Origin: Aquabacter sp040049275
GTDB lineage: Bacteria > Pseudomonadota > Alphaproteobacteria > Rhizobiales > Xanthobacteraceae
Assembly: GCF_040049275.1 (NCBI RefSeq)
Contig: NZ_JBDZDT010000004.1
Coordinates: 496,001 to 560,000, forward strand
Direction of reading: 5' to 3'
Length of the DNA stretch: 64,000 bases
The translations under genes and the position numbers were made by a program. The notes below the pieces were generated by a model. That model ran no database searches. It was not told the origin of the DNA and was given only the letters and a program-made list of their open reading frames with translations. Shown piece by piece: positions 28,185-36,658 of the stretch (positions are counted from its first letter, which is position 1; every line of letters starts with the position of its first letter).

Positions 28185-29108
28185 ATGGATAAACCGAGAA
28201 TCGGCTTCATCGGCGTCGGCCTGATGGGCCATGGCATGGCGCGGAACCTTGTGGAGAAAGGCTTTCCGCTCACCGTCATGGGCCACCGCAACAGGGCGCC
28301 GGTGGAGGACCTCCTCTCGCGCGGCGCGAAGGAAGCGAAGACCCCGGCGGAACTCGCGACCGTCTGCGACATCATTTTCCTCTGTGTCACCGGTGCGACC
28401 CAGGTGGAGGCGCTGGTGCGCGGGCCGGAGGGGATCGCCAAAGGGGCGGCACCGGGCCTGCACATCGTGGATTGCTCCACCTCCGAGCCGACCCTGACCA
28501 TGGCGCTCCATGCCGAGCTGAAGGCACAGGGCATCGAAATGTGCGACGCGCCCCTGGGCGGCACGCCGGTGCAGGCGGCGGAGGGCGCGCTCTCCGCCAT
28601 GGTGGGGGCAGAGCCGGCGGCGTTCGAGAAAGTGCGGCCCGCCATCGAGGGGTTCGCCGCCAAGGTGATCCATGTGGGCGGGCCGGGCGCGGGCCACACC
28701 ATGAAGTTGCTCAACAATTTCCTGTCGTTGGGCTATGGCGCCATCTATGCGGAGGCGCTCTCCATCGCCGCCAAGGTGGGGGTGACGCCGCAGACCTTCG
28801 ACAGCGTCATCGCCGGCGGGCGCATGGATTGCGGCTTCTACCAGACCTTCATGAAATACGTGCTGGAGCGGGACGTGAACGCCCACCGCTTCACGCTCTC
28901 CAATGCGCACAAGGACCTGCGCTATGTGAACAATCTCGCCAATGCGACGGGGGCGGCGAACTTCGTCAGCGCCAGCGTGAAGAACATCTATGCCGCCGCC
29001 GAGGGCCTGGGCCGCGGCGCCTGGAACGTGCCGCAGATCTCGGACGTGGTGGCGGAGATGAACGGGGTCTCGCTCGGCGAGGTGCCGCAGCTGAAGGCGG
29101 CGGAGTAG
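28185..29108 (+). CDS. NAD(P)-dependent beta-hydroxyacid dehydrogenase
   Basis: A 307-residue protein of the 3-hydroxyisobutyrate / tartronate-semialdehyde reductase family. The Rossmann motif is GFIGVGLMGHGMARNLVEKG; substrate-binding signature is DAPLGGTPVQAAEGALSAMV; the catalytic lysine lies in GAGHTMKLLNNFLS. A GGGAGAGAGG ribosome-binding site supports the ATG at 28185. Candidates are reduction of tartronate semialdehyde or glyoxylate, or oxidation of a 3-hydroxyacid. The divergent LacI-type regulator fits sugar-acid metabolism. Confidence 0.85.
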   Translation: MDKPRIGFIGVGLMGHGMARNLVEKGFPLTVMGHRNRAPVEDLLSRGAKEAKTPAELATVCDIIFLCVTGATQVEALVRGPEGIAKGAAPGLHIVDCSTSEPTLTMALHAELKAQGIEMCDAPLGGTPVQAAEGALSAMVGAEPAAFEKVRPAIEGFAAKVIHVGGPGAGHTMKLLNNFLSLGYGAIYAEALSIAAKVGVTPQTFDSVIAGGRMDCGFYQTFMKYVLERDVNAHRFTLSNAHKDLRYVNNLANATGAANFVSASVKNIYAAAEGLGRGAWNVPQISDVVAEMNGVSLGEVPQLKAAE

Positions 29109-29130
29109 GGCGCGCTTCGTGCACCCGGGT

Positions 29131-29227
29131 CGTCATGGCCGGGCTTGACCCGGCCATCCACGGGGTTCCGCCGGGTGGGCGCTTAAGGGAGAGGCGTGGA
29201 TGCCCGGATCAAGTCCGGGCATGACGG
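29131..29227. repeat. Intergenic palindromic repeat, family A, copy 4
   Basis: CGTCATGGCCGGGCTTGACC opens it and CAAGTCCGGGCATGACGGGG closes it. It occupies the gap between convergent genes (dehydrogenase and TetR) and has the same length class as copies 1 and 5. Confidence 0.88.
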
Positions 29228-29239
29228 GGCGTTTCGACC

Positions 29240-29902
29240 TCAGCCCTTCTTCCGCGCCGCCTTCTGTTCCGTGCCGTAGACGCACAGGAAGAACTCGACC
29301 GCCTTCTTCACCACCCGCTCGGCATAGCGGTCGTCGGGCGGCTCCATGCAGCCGATGAGGATGGGGGTGGAGATGGCGTCCTTGCACAAGGCGAAGAACT
29401 GGCCCGCGGCGATCTCCACGTCGTCGATGTCCAGCACGCCCTCGTCGACCTTCGACTGCAGGAAGGCGGCGAGCCGCTTTGTGCCCTCTCGCGGGCCGGC
29501 CTCGAAGAAGCGGCGGCCGATTTCCGGGAACTTGCCGGCGGCGGCGATCACCGTGCGCACGGTGGCGATGTGGCTCGGCCGGATCATCGCCTCGATGAAG
29601 GAATGGCCGAGCGCGTTCAGCGTCTCGGAAATATCCCCGCTGCAGACGTCGATGACGAAGACGCGCTCGGCGGTCTCGGCGCATTCCGTGCTCACCAGCG
29701 CGGTGAACAAGTCCACCTTGTCCTGGAAGTACACATAGAGCGTGCCCTTGGAGACGCCGGCCACGCGGGCGATATCGCCCATGCTGGCGGCATCGAAGCC
29801 GCGCTCCAGGAACACCTCCCGCGCGCCCGACAGAATCTGCCGGCGCTTCTCCGGATCCTGTCCGGCGGTAGAAGGGATGTCCTTGGTCACGACTTCAGAC
29901 AA
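29240..29902 (-). CDS. TetR family transcriptional regulator (TTG start)
   Basis: A 220-residue TetR protein with the HTH MGDIARVAGVSKGTLYVYFQ and a C-terminal all-helical sensor domain. No ATG is well placed. The TTG at 29902 has AAGGAG seven bases upstream, giving fMet-Ser-Glu-Val-Val-Thr-Lys. Frame continuation further upstream passes through both operator palindromes, so a longer protein is unlikely. It is divergent from the EmrAB-like pump genes and almost certainly represses them and itself through the operators at 30029-30109. Confidence 0.88.
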   Translation of the reverse strand: MSEVVTKDIPSTAGQDPEKRRQILSGAREVFLERGFDAASMGDIARVAGVSKGTLYVYFQDKVDLFTALVSTECAETAERVFVIDVCSGDISETLNALGHSFIEAMIRPSHIATVRTVIAAAGKFPEIGRRFFEAGPREGTKRLAAFLQSKVDEGVLDIDDVEIAAGQFFALCKDAISTPILIGCMEPPDDRYAERVVKKAVEFFLCVYGTEQKAARKKG

Positions 29903-30028
29903 GATCAGGCTCCTTTTGCTCCTTCTCGCGGAGCTGGGGCACCAACGCAAGTATCTTGCGATTGCGCCCATTTCCGCCGACAGGAAATTGCGTGCAGAAC
30001 GATTTTTCGACCCGGTGCGGTAGAAAAT

Positions 30029-30047
30029 TGACCGAACCGTTCGGTTC
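30029..30047. promoter_or_regulatory. TetR operator 1
   Basis: TGACCGAACCGTTCGGTTC: ACCGAAC and GTTCGGT around a central C, identical over the core to operator 2. It is near the TetR side of the divergent region. Centre at 30038. Confidence 0.8.
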
Positions 30048-30090
30048 GCTCTTGAAATGGCGTTCTTGGTGTCGTAAGTCAAGCGCGTCG

Positions 30091-30109
30091 TGACCGAACC
30101 GTTCGGTCA
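30091..30109. promoter_or_regulatory. TetR operator 2
   Basis: TGACCGAACCGTTCGGTCA, a perfect 19-base palindrome around a central C at 30100. It lies 62 bases (about six helical turns) from operator 1, so dimers on both would face the same side of the DNA. Confidence 0.85.
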
Positions 30110-30225
30110 AGGCATCGGACCGCAACCCGAAGCCTCGATCGGCGTTGGGGGGAGAAGGGCACCGCCCCCGTCCTTCTCCCCTCATTCACGCCGGAGCGGA
30201 CTGCCCGCCCGACAGAGCGCCCCAT

Positions 30226-31431
30226 ATGAACGCACCGCAAAAGACACCGTCGCCGGCCGTCGTGGCCATGCCGTCTCCCGCCGCCAAGGCGCGGACCGAG
30301 CCCGGCACCGAGCCGGCCGCTGTTCCGGCGCCCGCGCCGGAAGCCCCCGCGCCGAAAGCGAAGGGTGGTCGCCGCCGCGTGCTGCTCATGGGCGTCGGTG
30401 CCCTCATCCTCGCGGCCGCCGGCTATTACGGCCATCATTACTGGACCGTGGGCCGGTTCCAGGTCTCCACGGACAACGCCTATGTGGGCGCCGACATGGC
30501 CATGGTGGCGCCGAAGGTGTCCGGCTATGTGGCCTCCGTGCCCCTCCGCGCCAACAGCCATGTGAATGCCGGCGACGTGCTGGTGCAGCTGGATGACAGC
30601 GACTATCGCGTCGCCGTGCAGCAGGCGCAGGCCAAGATCGGCACGCAGGACGCCACCATCGCTCGCCTCGGCAAGCAGGTGGACGCGCAGGCCGCGACCA
30701 TCGACCAGGCGCAGGCGCAGCTCGTCTCGGCCAAGGCCGACCAGGCCCGCGCTGCCGCGGATTTCGACCGCACCACGAAGCTCGCCGACAACAAGTTCGC
30801 GAGCCTGCAATCCCTCGATTCGGCCCGTGCCGACCGCGACAAGACGGCTGCGGCCACCCTCGCCGCCCAGGCGTCCGTGACCGCCGCCCAGGCCAATCTC
30901 GATGTGCTGAAGGCCCAGCGGGTGGAAGCCCAGCGCACCCGCAACGAGCTGGAGGCGCAGCTCGCCAAGGCCCAGCTCGACCTCGACGCCACCACGCTCC
31001 GCGCCCCCTTCGCCGGCATTGCCGGCAACAAGGCGGTGGAAGTGGGCGACTATGTCTCCGCCGGCAAGCGCCTCGTCGCTCTGGTGCCGGACAATGGCGC
31101 ATATGTGGACGCCAATTTCAAGGAAACCCAGATCGAGGGCCTCAAGCCCGGCATGAAGGTGACGCTGACGCTGGACACCGATCCGGGCCATCCCATCACT
31201 GGCACCGTGGACAGCATCGCGCCCGCCGCCGGACAGGTGTTCAGCCTGCTGCCGCCGGAGAATGCCACGGGCAATTTCACCAAGATCGTCCAGCGCGTGC
31301 CGGTGCGCGTGAAGGTTCCGGCAGACGTGCTGGCCAGCGGGCGGCTGCGCCCCGGCCTGTCGGTGATCGCGACCGTTGATACCCGCACGGGATCCGAGGG
31401 CATCAGCGTCGCCGCAGCCCCGGTGCGCTGA
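30226..31431 (+). CDS. EmrA/HlyD-type membrane-fusion protein
   Basis: A 401-residue periplasmic adaptor with an N-terminal Ala/Pro-rich cytoplasmic tail, one membrane helix (LLMGVGALILAAAGYYGHHY, about residues 48-67), a lipoyl-type barrel (FQVSTDNAYVGADMAMVAPK), a long alpha-hairpin rich in Gln/Ala, and the closing barrel LRAPFAGIAGNKAVEVGDYV. It links the MFS pump encoded next to an outer-membrane channel. Its stop overlaps the pump start (TGATG). No TolC-like gene follows. Confidence 0.9.
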   Translation: MNAPQKTPSPAVVAMPSPAAKARTEPGTEPAAVPAPAPEAPAPKAKGGRRRVLLMGVGALILAAAGYYGHHYWTVGRFQVSTDNAYVGADMAMVAPKVSGYVASVPLRANSHVNAGDVLVQLDDSDYRVAVQQAQAKIGTQDATIARLGKQVDAQAATIDQAQAQLVSAKADQARAAADFDRTTKLADNKFASLQSLDSARADRDKTAAATLAAQASVTAAQANLDVLKAQRVEAQRTRNELEAQLAKAQLDLDATTLRAPFAGIAGNKAVEVGDYVSAGKRLVALVPDNGAYVDANFKETQIEGLKPGMKVTLTLDTDPGHPITGTVDSIAPAAGQVFSLLPPENATGNFTKIVQRVPVRVKVPADVLASGRLRPGLSVIATVDTRTGSEGISVAAAPVR

Positions 31432-32999
31432 TGGCCGGCCCCGCCGGAGCGGCGGCGAGCGAGCCGCAGGTCACGCCGCGCCGGCTGATCGCCTTCTTCG
31501 CGCTCATCTTCGGGATGTTCATGGCGATCCTGGACATCCAGATCGTCTCGTCCTCCCTCTCGGAAATCCAGGCGGGGCTGTCCGCCAGCGCGGATGAGAT
31601 CTCCTGGGTCCAGACCTCCTACCTCATCTCCGAGGTGGTGATGATCCCACTCTCGGGCTTCCTCGCCCGGGCCATGTCCACGCGCATCCTGTTCGCTTTG
31701 TCCGCCGCCGGCTTCACGCTGGCGAGCATGCTGTGCGCCACCGCCTCCTCCATCGAGCAGATGATCCTCTACCGCGCGCTCCAGGGCTTCATCGGCGGCG
31801 GCATGATCCCCACCGCGTTCGCGGCGGCCTACACCATCTTCCCCAAGCGCCATCAGGCGCCGGTCATGGCGCTGGTGGGCCTCGTCGTCACCCTGGCGCC
31901 CACGGTGGGGCCGACGGTGGGCGGCTATCTCACCGACTATTTCTCCTGGCACTGGCTGTTTCTGATCAACGTGCCGCCGGGCATCGCCGCGACGCTCCTG
32001 TGCTGGTTCCTGGTGGATTTCGACGAGCCGGAATTCAGCCTGCTGAAGAATTTCGACGTAGCCGGGCTGGTGGGCATGGCCGTAATGCTGGGCAGTCTCG
32101 AATACGTGCTGGAAGAGGGGGAGAAGGATGACTGGTTCCAGTCGGGCACCATCACCCTGTTCGCCATCGCGGCGGTGGTCGGCGGCATCCTGTTCTTCTG
32201 GCGGGCCTTCAATGCGAAGCAGCCGGTGGTGGACCTGATGGCCTACAAGGACCGCAACTTCGCGGTGGGCTCCGTCCTCACCTTCATGCTGGGCACGGTG
32301 CTCTACGGGCTCACCTATCTCTACCCGCTCTTCCTTGCCCAGGTGCGCGGCTTCAACGCGCTGGAGATCGGCGAGACGGTGTTCGTCACCGGCCTCACCA
32401 TGTTCCTGTTCGCGCCCGTCGTCGGCATCCTCGCCCGTAAGATGGACCCGCGCTACATCATCGGCACGGGCTTCGTGTTCCTCATCGTCTCTTCGTTCGA
32501 GCTTCTGCCCATCACCAAGGACTGGGGCTTCTGGGAGCTGCTGACCCCGCAGATGCTGCGCGGCGCGGCGCTGATGATGTGCATGGTGCCCATCAATGTG
32601 GTGGCGCTGGGCACGCTCCCGCCCTCCCAGCTGAAGAACGCGTCGGGGCTGTTCAACCTCATGCGCAATCTCGGCGGCGCGGTGGGGCTCGCGGTCATCG
32701 TCACCGTGCTCAACGGGCGCTGGGACCTGCATCTGGAGCGGCTGCGCGAGAGCGTGACGTGGTCGCGCCCCGTGGTGCTCGACACCCTCGCCAACATCAC
32801 CGCGGGCTTCACCGGGCGGCTCGGGTCCGACGCCGAGCTTGCAGCCACCAAGCAGGTGGCCATGATCGTGCGCCAGCAGGCATTGGTGATGGCCTTTGCC
32901 GACGTGTTCCTGGTGATCGCCCTGTTCCTGTGCGCGGCGGCCTTCCTGGTGTTTCTGGTGCGCAAGCCGAAAGGCGCGGCCGCCGCACCGGCGCATTAA
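31431..32999 (+). CDS. DHA2-type MFS multidrug efflux pump, EmrB-like
   Basis: A 522-residue, fourteen-helix drug:proton antiporter of the EmrB/QacA group. Motifs include LDIQIVSSSLSEIQAGL (helix 1, where D is the family acidic residue), the antiporter-type GLVVTLAPTVGPTVGGYLTD in helix 5 (motif C) and WHWLFLINVPPG. It forms a pump with the preceding adaptor and is probably repressed by the divergent TetR. Drug or metabolite specificity unknown. Confidence 0.93.
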   Translation: MAGPAGAAASEPQVTPRRLIAFFALIFGMFMAILDIQIVSSSLSEIQAGLSASADEISWVQTSYLISEVVMIPLSGFLARAMSTRILFALSAAGFTLASMLCATASSIEQMILYRALQGFIGGGMIPTAFAAAYTIFPKRHQAPVMALVGLVVTLAPTVGPTVGGYLTDYFSWHWLFLINVPPGIAATLLCWFLVDFDEPEFSLLKNFDVAGLVGMAVMLGSLEYVLEEGEKDDWFQSGTITLFAIAAVVGGILFFWRAFNAKQPVVDLMAYKDRNFAVGSVLTFMLGTVLYGLTYLYPLFLAQVRGFNALEIGETVFVTGLTMFLFAPVVGILARKMDPRYIIGTGFVFLIVSSFELLPITKDWGFWELLTPQMLRGAALMMCMVPINVVALGTLPPSQLKNASGLFNLMRNLGGAVGLAVIVTVLNGRWDLHLERLRESVTWSRPVVLDTLANITAGFTGRLGSDAELAATKQVAMIVRQQALVMAFADVFLVIALFLCAAAFLVFLVRKPKGAAAAPAH

Positions 33000-33085
33000 G
33001 GTGAGATTGGCCTTGCCCGGCGGCGTGCCCGGGGACAAACTCCGCCCGTTTTTGGCGCCTGAAGGGCGCAACGGACGGAGCCAGC

Positions 33086-33433
33086 ATGCGTAAGGATCAA
33101 CTGTTTGCCGTGGCCGCTTGCGCCACCATCTTCGCCATGACCGGGGCGGCTGCGCGGGCCGAATCGTGCCTGGAGCAGATCGTGGCGATCCAGGCCCGTG
33201 TTCAGGCCGTAGCGCCCCAGCAACCGCTCCCGCCGACCGAAGCCCAGTCCATCGGCGCGCAGACCGATCGCCAGCCCACGCCGGCCTCGGTGGCGGCGGC
33301 GAGCGGGGGCGCCAGCCAGTCGGTCGGCCCGGCGGCGGCGCTCAATGCCGCGCAGAATGCCCAGGCTGCCGGCAATGAAGCCGCCTGCCTAAAGGCGGTG
33401 GGCGAGGCCCGGTCCATGCTGGAAGGCAAGTGA
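33086..33433 (+). CDS. Small secreted protein of unknown function
   Basis: A 115-residue protein with a clear signal peptide (MRKDQLFAVAACATIFAMTG, cut near ARA-ESC). The mature part has only two Cys (in ESCLEQIV and EAACLKAV), about 70 residues apart, which could form one disulfide. Between them is a Pro/Gln/Ala/Ser-rich low-complexity linker. A GGAG ribosome-binding site supports the start. No family was recognised. It stands alone between the pump genes and the convergent GGDEF-EAL gene. Confidence 0.65.
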   Translation: MRKDQLFAVAACATIFAMTGAAARAESCLEQIVAIQARVQAVAPQQPLPPTEAQSIGAQTDRQPTPASVAAASGGASQSVGPAAALNAAQNAQAAGNEAACLKAVGEARSMLEGK

Positions 33434-33450
33434 TCTAGCTGGTCCAGAGC

Positions 33451-33475
33451 TCCTTCTCCCCAAGGGGAGGGGGAG
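33451..33475. repeat. Single hairpin related to repeat family B
   Basis: TCCTTCTCCCCAAGGGGAGG then GGGAG, an imperfect hairpin between convergent genes at 33433 and 33478. It may terminate both. Confidence 0.5.
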
Positions 33476-33477
33476 CC

Positions 33478-35799
33478 TCAGCTCCAGAGGTCCGCCACCC
33501 GCAGCGCCGCCACCTCGTTGCTCTCGCGCTTGAGGACGTCCGCAATGGCGGCGGCGGACATGGGGTAGCCGTAGAGATAGCCCTGCGCATATTCGCAGCC
33601 CCGCTCGCGCAGGAAGCGGGCCTGGCTTGCGGTCTCGACACCCTCGGCGATCACGCGCAGCCCCAGATTCTTGCCGAGCTCGATCACCGCGCAGACGATG
33701 GCGGCGTCGAACGGGTCGCTCTCCAGGTGCGCCACGAAGCTGCGGTCGATCTTCACCGCGTCGATGGGCAATTGCTTCAGATGGGTGAGGGCCGCGTAGC
33801 CGGTGCCGAAATCGTCCAGCGCGATGCGCATGCCGGCGGCATAAAGCTCGTCCAGGATCGGCGCCACGAACTCGGAATCCCGGCCGAGGAACACCGTCTC
33901 CGTCACTTCCACGTCGAAATGCCTCGGCTCGACCTCCGCGTCCCAGATCAGGCCGAGCAGGTGGGCGGCGAGGCGGGGATGGGTGAACTGGGCGGGGGCG
34001 AGGTTGAAGGCGATGCGGCCGAAGGCGGCGCCCTGGTCGAGCCAGGTGCGCGCGTCGCGCGCGATCTGCCGCAGGATGGTCTCGCCCATCTGCACCGCCA
34101 GTTCCGGGTCCTCGAAGGCGGACATGAACTTGTCCGGGGGCACGATGAGCCCCGCGCCTTGCTGCCAGCGCATGAGGGCCTCGAGCCCCACGAGCCGCCC
34201 GGTCACCAGCGAGATCTTGGGCTGGTAGTAAGGCAGGATGGCGTTGCGGCTGATGGCGTTGGCCAGTTCCCGGTTGAGCAGCACCCGCTCGCTCATGGAG
34301 CGCCGCATGGCGGGGGCATAGAGAACCGCGCGGTTCCGGCCCTGCTTCTTGGCGGTGTAGAGGGCGAGGTCGGCGTCCTTCATCAGCTCGCCCGGCGCAT
34401 AATCGGGGGAGGGGCACACTGCGATGCCGATGGAGGCGCGGCTTGTGAGGTGCCGCTCGCCATAGGCCAAAGGCTGGCGGAAATCCCGCAGGATGGCGTC
34501 GGCGAGGTCGAGGGCCGCCTGGGCCGTGGGCTGGCCCTGGAGCAGGACCACGAATTCGTCGCCGCCGAGCCGCGCCACCGCGCCGAGGTCGCCCGCCAGA
34601 TGCTCCAGGCGGCGCGCGGTCTCCATGAGCAGTGCGTCGCCGGCATCATGGCCGAGCGTGTCGTTGACGTCCTTCAGCCCGTCCAGGTCCACCAGCAGCA
34701 GCACCACGGCGCCCGCGAGATCGCGGGCCTGGCGGATCACCGCATCGAGCCGGCCCTGGAAGGCGGCGCGGTTGATGAGGCCGGTAAGGGCATCGTGGGT
34801 CGCTGCGTGGCGCACCTTCTGCTCGGCCGCGAGGCGGTCGGTGATATCGACGACCGCCGAGACGATGCAGGGCTTCATGTCCAGTTCGGTGAAGGCGGCG
34901 GCCAGCAGCACCGTGCGGATCTCGCCATGGCCGAGCCGGATCTTGGTCTCGAAATTGGTGACCCGGCCTTCCCGCGCCAGCCGGTCGAGGAACACCCGCC
35001 GCGCCGCCGCATCCTCATAGATGTCGGCGACCGTGGCGACGCCGAACTCCTGCGGCTCGCCGCCGAAATAGCGCACGCCCGCCTCGTTGTAGCGGACGAT
35101 GCGCCCCGTCTCGACCTCGGTGATGACCAGCGGGATGGGCACCGCCATGAAAGTGTGTTCGAGAAGGTGCTGGCTCTGCGCCAGCACCTTGCGGGCGAGG
35201 CGCTCCGCCTGGGTCGCCGCCCATTCGAGGCGCCCCTGCCGGTTGGACTGGAGCACCGCCAGCACCAGGGCCACGTTCAGCGTCAGCGCGGCAAGCATCA
35301 GGCCAAGGGTTGTATCCCCCTGCGGGGGGATGCCGAGATAACCGAGCAGCATCAGGACGCTGCAGCCGACGCCGCTCGCCACCACCCAGTGGAACGAGAC
35401 CGGCACCGCCAGATAATAGATGGCGGGAAGCAGCAGCACCACGAACAGGGCGATGTCGCTGCGGGTCGAGACGAGGACCGCGACGGCGGCGGCCGTCACC
35501 CATTGCCACAGCAGCAGCAACGTCTGCACCGACCTGTAGCTGTGGGCGCGTCCCACGAGGGCGAGGCAGGCTAGCGCGACCGCGATCGTCATCCCGCGCG
35601 CGGGAATGGCCACGAGGAAATGGGAGGTGCCTGCAAACCGCCAGTCGCTCAACAGGAAGGCGGCATTGAGGACGGCGGAAAGACTGAACAGGATGCGCGC
35701 GTGCCGCGCGATCTCGGGAACGCGATGCTCGCGATATGCCCGCTCCTGGTCGCCGGCCCGAAACTCGCCGGTCCAGGGATTGAGCCGCGTGTCTTCCAT
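33478..35799 (-). CDS. Membrane PAS-GGDEF-EAL cyclic-di-GMP protein
   Basis: A 773-residue protein with about six membrane helices (residues 35-185), a short coiled segment, a PAS domain (about 210-325), GGDEF (about 330-495) and EAL (about 510-765). The cyclase motif GGDEF at 412-416 is intact, with no RxxD inhibitory site just before it. The phosphodiesterase side is also intact: EAL at 540-542, DDFGTG at 662-667 and EGVET at 719-723. Either or both activities are possible, so the net effect on c-di-GMP is unpredictable. The membrane part may sense an external cue. The start at 35799 is preferred over one 60 bases upstream on ribosome-binding-site grounds. Confidence 0.92.
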   Translation of the reverse strand: MEDTRLNPWTGEFRAGDQERAYREHRVPEIARHARILFSLSAVLNAAFLLSDWRFAGTSHFLVAIPARGMTIAVALACLALVGRAHSYRSVQTLLLLWQWVTAAAVAVLVSTRSDIALFVVLLLPAIYYLAVPVSFHWVVASGVGCSVLMLLGYLGIPPQGDTTLGLMLAALTLNVALVLAVLQSNRQGRLEWAATQAERLARKVLAQSQHLLEHTFMAVPIPLVITEVETGRIVRYNEAGVRYFGGEPQEFGVATVADIYEDAAARRVFLDRLAREGRVTNFETKIRLGHGEIRTVLLAAAFTELDMKPCIVSAVVDITDRLAAEQKVRHAATHDALTGLINRAAFQGRLDAVIRQARDLAGAVVLLLVDLDGLKDVNDTLGHDAGDALLMETARRLEHLAGDLGAVARLGGDEFVVLLQGQPTAQAALDLADAILRDFRQPLAYGERHLTSRASIGIAVCPSPDYAPGELMKDADLALYTAKKQGRNRAVLYAPAMRRSMSERVLLNRELANAISRNAILPYYQPKISLVTGRLVGLEALMRWQQGAGLIVPPDKFMSAFEDPELAVQMGETILRQIARDARTWLDQGAAFGRIAFNLAPAQFTHPRLAAHLLGLIWDAEVEPRHFDVEVTETVFLGRDSEFVAPILDELYAAGMRIALDDFGTGYAALTHLKQLPIDAVKIDRSFVAHLESDPFDAAIVCAVIELGKNLGLRVIAEGVETASQARFLRERGCEYAQGYLYGYPMSAAAIADVLKRESNEVAALRVADLWS

Positions 35800-35880
35800 T
35801 TGGCGCCCGCCCTCGCCGTCTATCTCCTTGTGATAGGCGGGAACCCGGGGCCAACACAATCCGCTTGCGTGAATAACGCC

Positions 35881-36630
35881 CTAGAAATGCGCCATATAGC
35901 CGCCGTCCACGGCCAGAACCTGGCCGGTGACGTAGCCGGCTGCCGCTGAAGCCAGGAACACCGCCGCCCCCGCCACCTCTTCCGGTTGCCCCCAGCGGCC
36001 GATGGAGGTGCGCCGCTTGAGCCAGTCGGCCGTAGCGGGGTCGTCCACCATGGCCGCATTCGGCGCCGTGGCGAAAAAGCCGGGGGCGATGGCGTTCACG
36101 GTCACGCCATGGGGGCCGAACTCGGCGGCGAGCGCGCGGGTGAGGGCTTCAAGGCCGCCCTTGGCCGTGGTGTATCCAACATCGCCCTGCCGCGCCAATG
36201 GCCCGGCGATGGAGGTGATGTTGATAATGCGCCCCCATCCCCGCTCCACCATGCCCCGGGCCACCGCCCGGCAGAGCATGGCCGGGCCCATGACGTTCGC
36301 GTCCACCAATTGCTGCATGGCGGCCTCGTCCAGATCGAGGAAGGGCCGCCGGTTCCGGGCGCCGGCATTGTTGACCAGGATGTCGAGGGGCGGGGCCTTG
36401 GCGAGGGTGGCTTCGAAGCCGCGTGTATCCGAGGCGTCGAACAGCAAACCTTCCACTTTGCCGGCTTCCGCCAGCGCCGCGCAGGCTGCATCGAGCCGTC
36501 CTTGGTTCCGTCCGTTGACGAACACCCGCGCCTCCGCCTGCGCCAGCCCCCGGGCGATCTCGAAGCCGATGCCCGAGGTGGAGCCGGTGACGAGCGCCGT
36601 GCGCCCAGTGAGGGAGAAGGGGTGGGTCAT
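35881..36630 (-). CDS. Short-chain dehydrogenase/reductase (SDR)
   Basis: A 249-residue classical SDR. Cofactor motif is TGSTSGIGFEIARG, NNAG appears at about residue 90, the active site is Ser in INITSIAG and YTTAK (Tyr and Lys), and the C-terminus VTGQVLAVDGGYMAHF is typical. The pattern is close to gluconate 5-dehydrogenase-like enzymes. It lies 28 bases downstream of the GntR gene on the same strand, so is probably co-transcribed, and may act in the pathway encoded by the divergent operon. Confidence 0.9.
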   Translation of the reverse strand: MTHPFSLTGRTALVTGSTSGIGFEIARGLAQAEARVFVNGRNQGRLDAACAALAEAGKVEGLLFDASDTRGFEATLAKAPPLDILVNNAGARNRRPFLDLDEAAMQQLVDANVMGPAMLCRAVARGMVERGWGRIINITSIAGPLARQGDVGYTTAKGGLEALTRALAAEFGPHGVTVNAIAPGFFATAPNAAMVDDPATADWLKRRTSIGRWGQPEEVAGAAVFLASAAAGYVTGQVLAVDGGYMAHF

Positions 36631-36658
36631 GACGGCTCCCGTATAAGGCCCCGCGCCT

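Noticed and set aside
33727..35574. A 615-residue plus-strand open frame
   Set aside because: It is antisense to the PAS-GGDEF-EAL gene, whose catalytic motifs prove the minus strand is coding.
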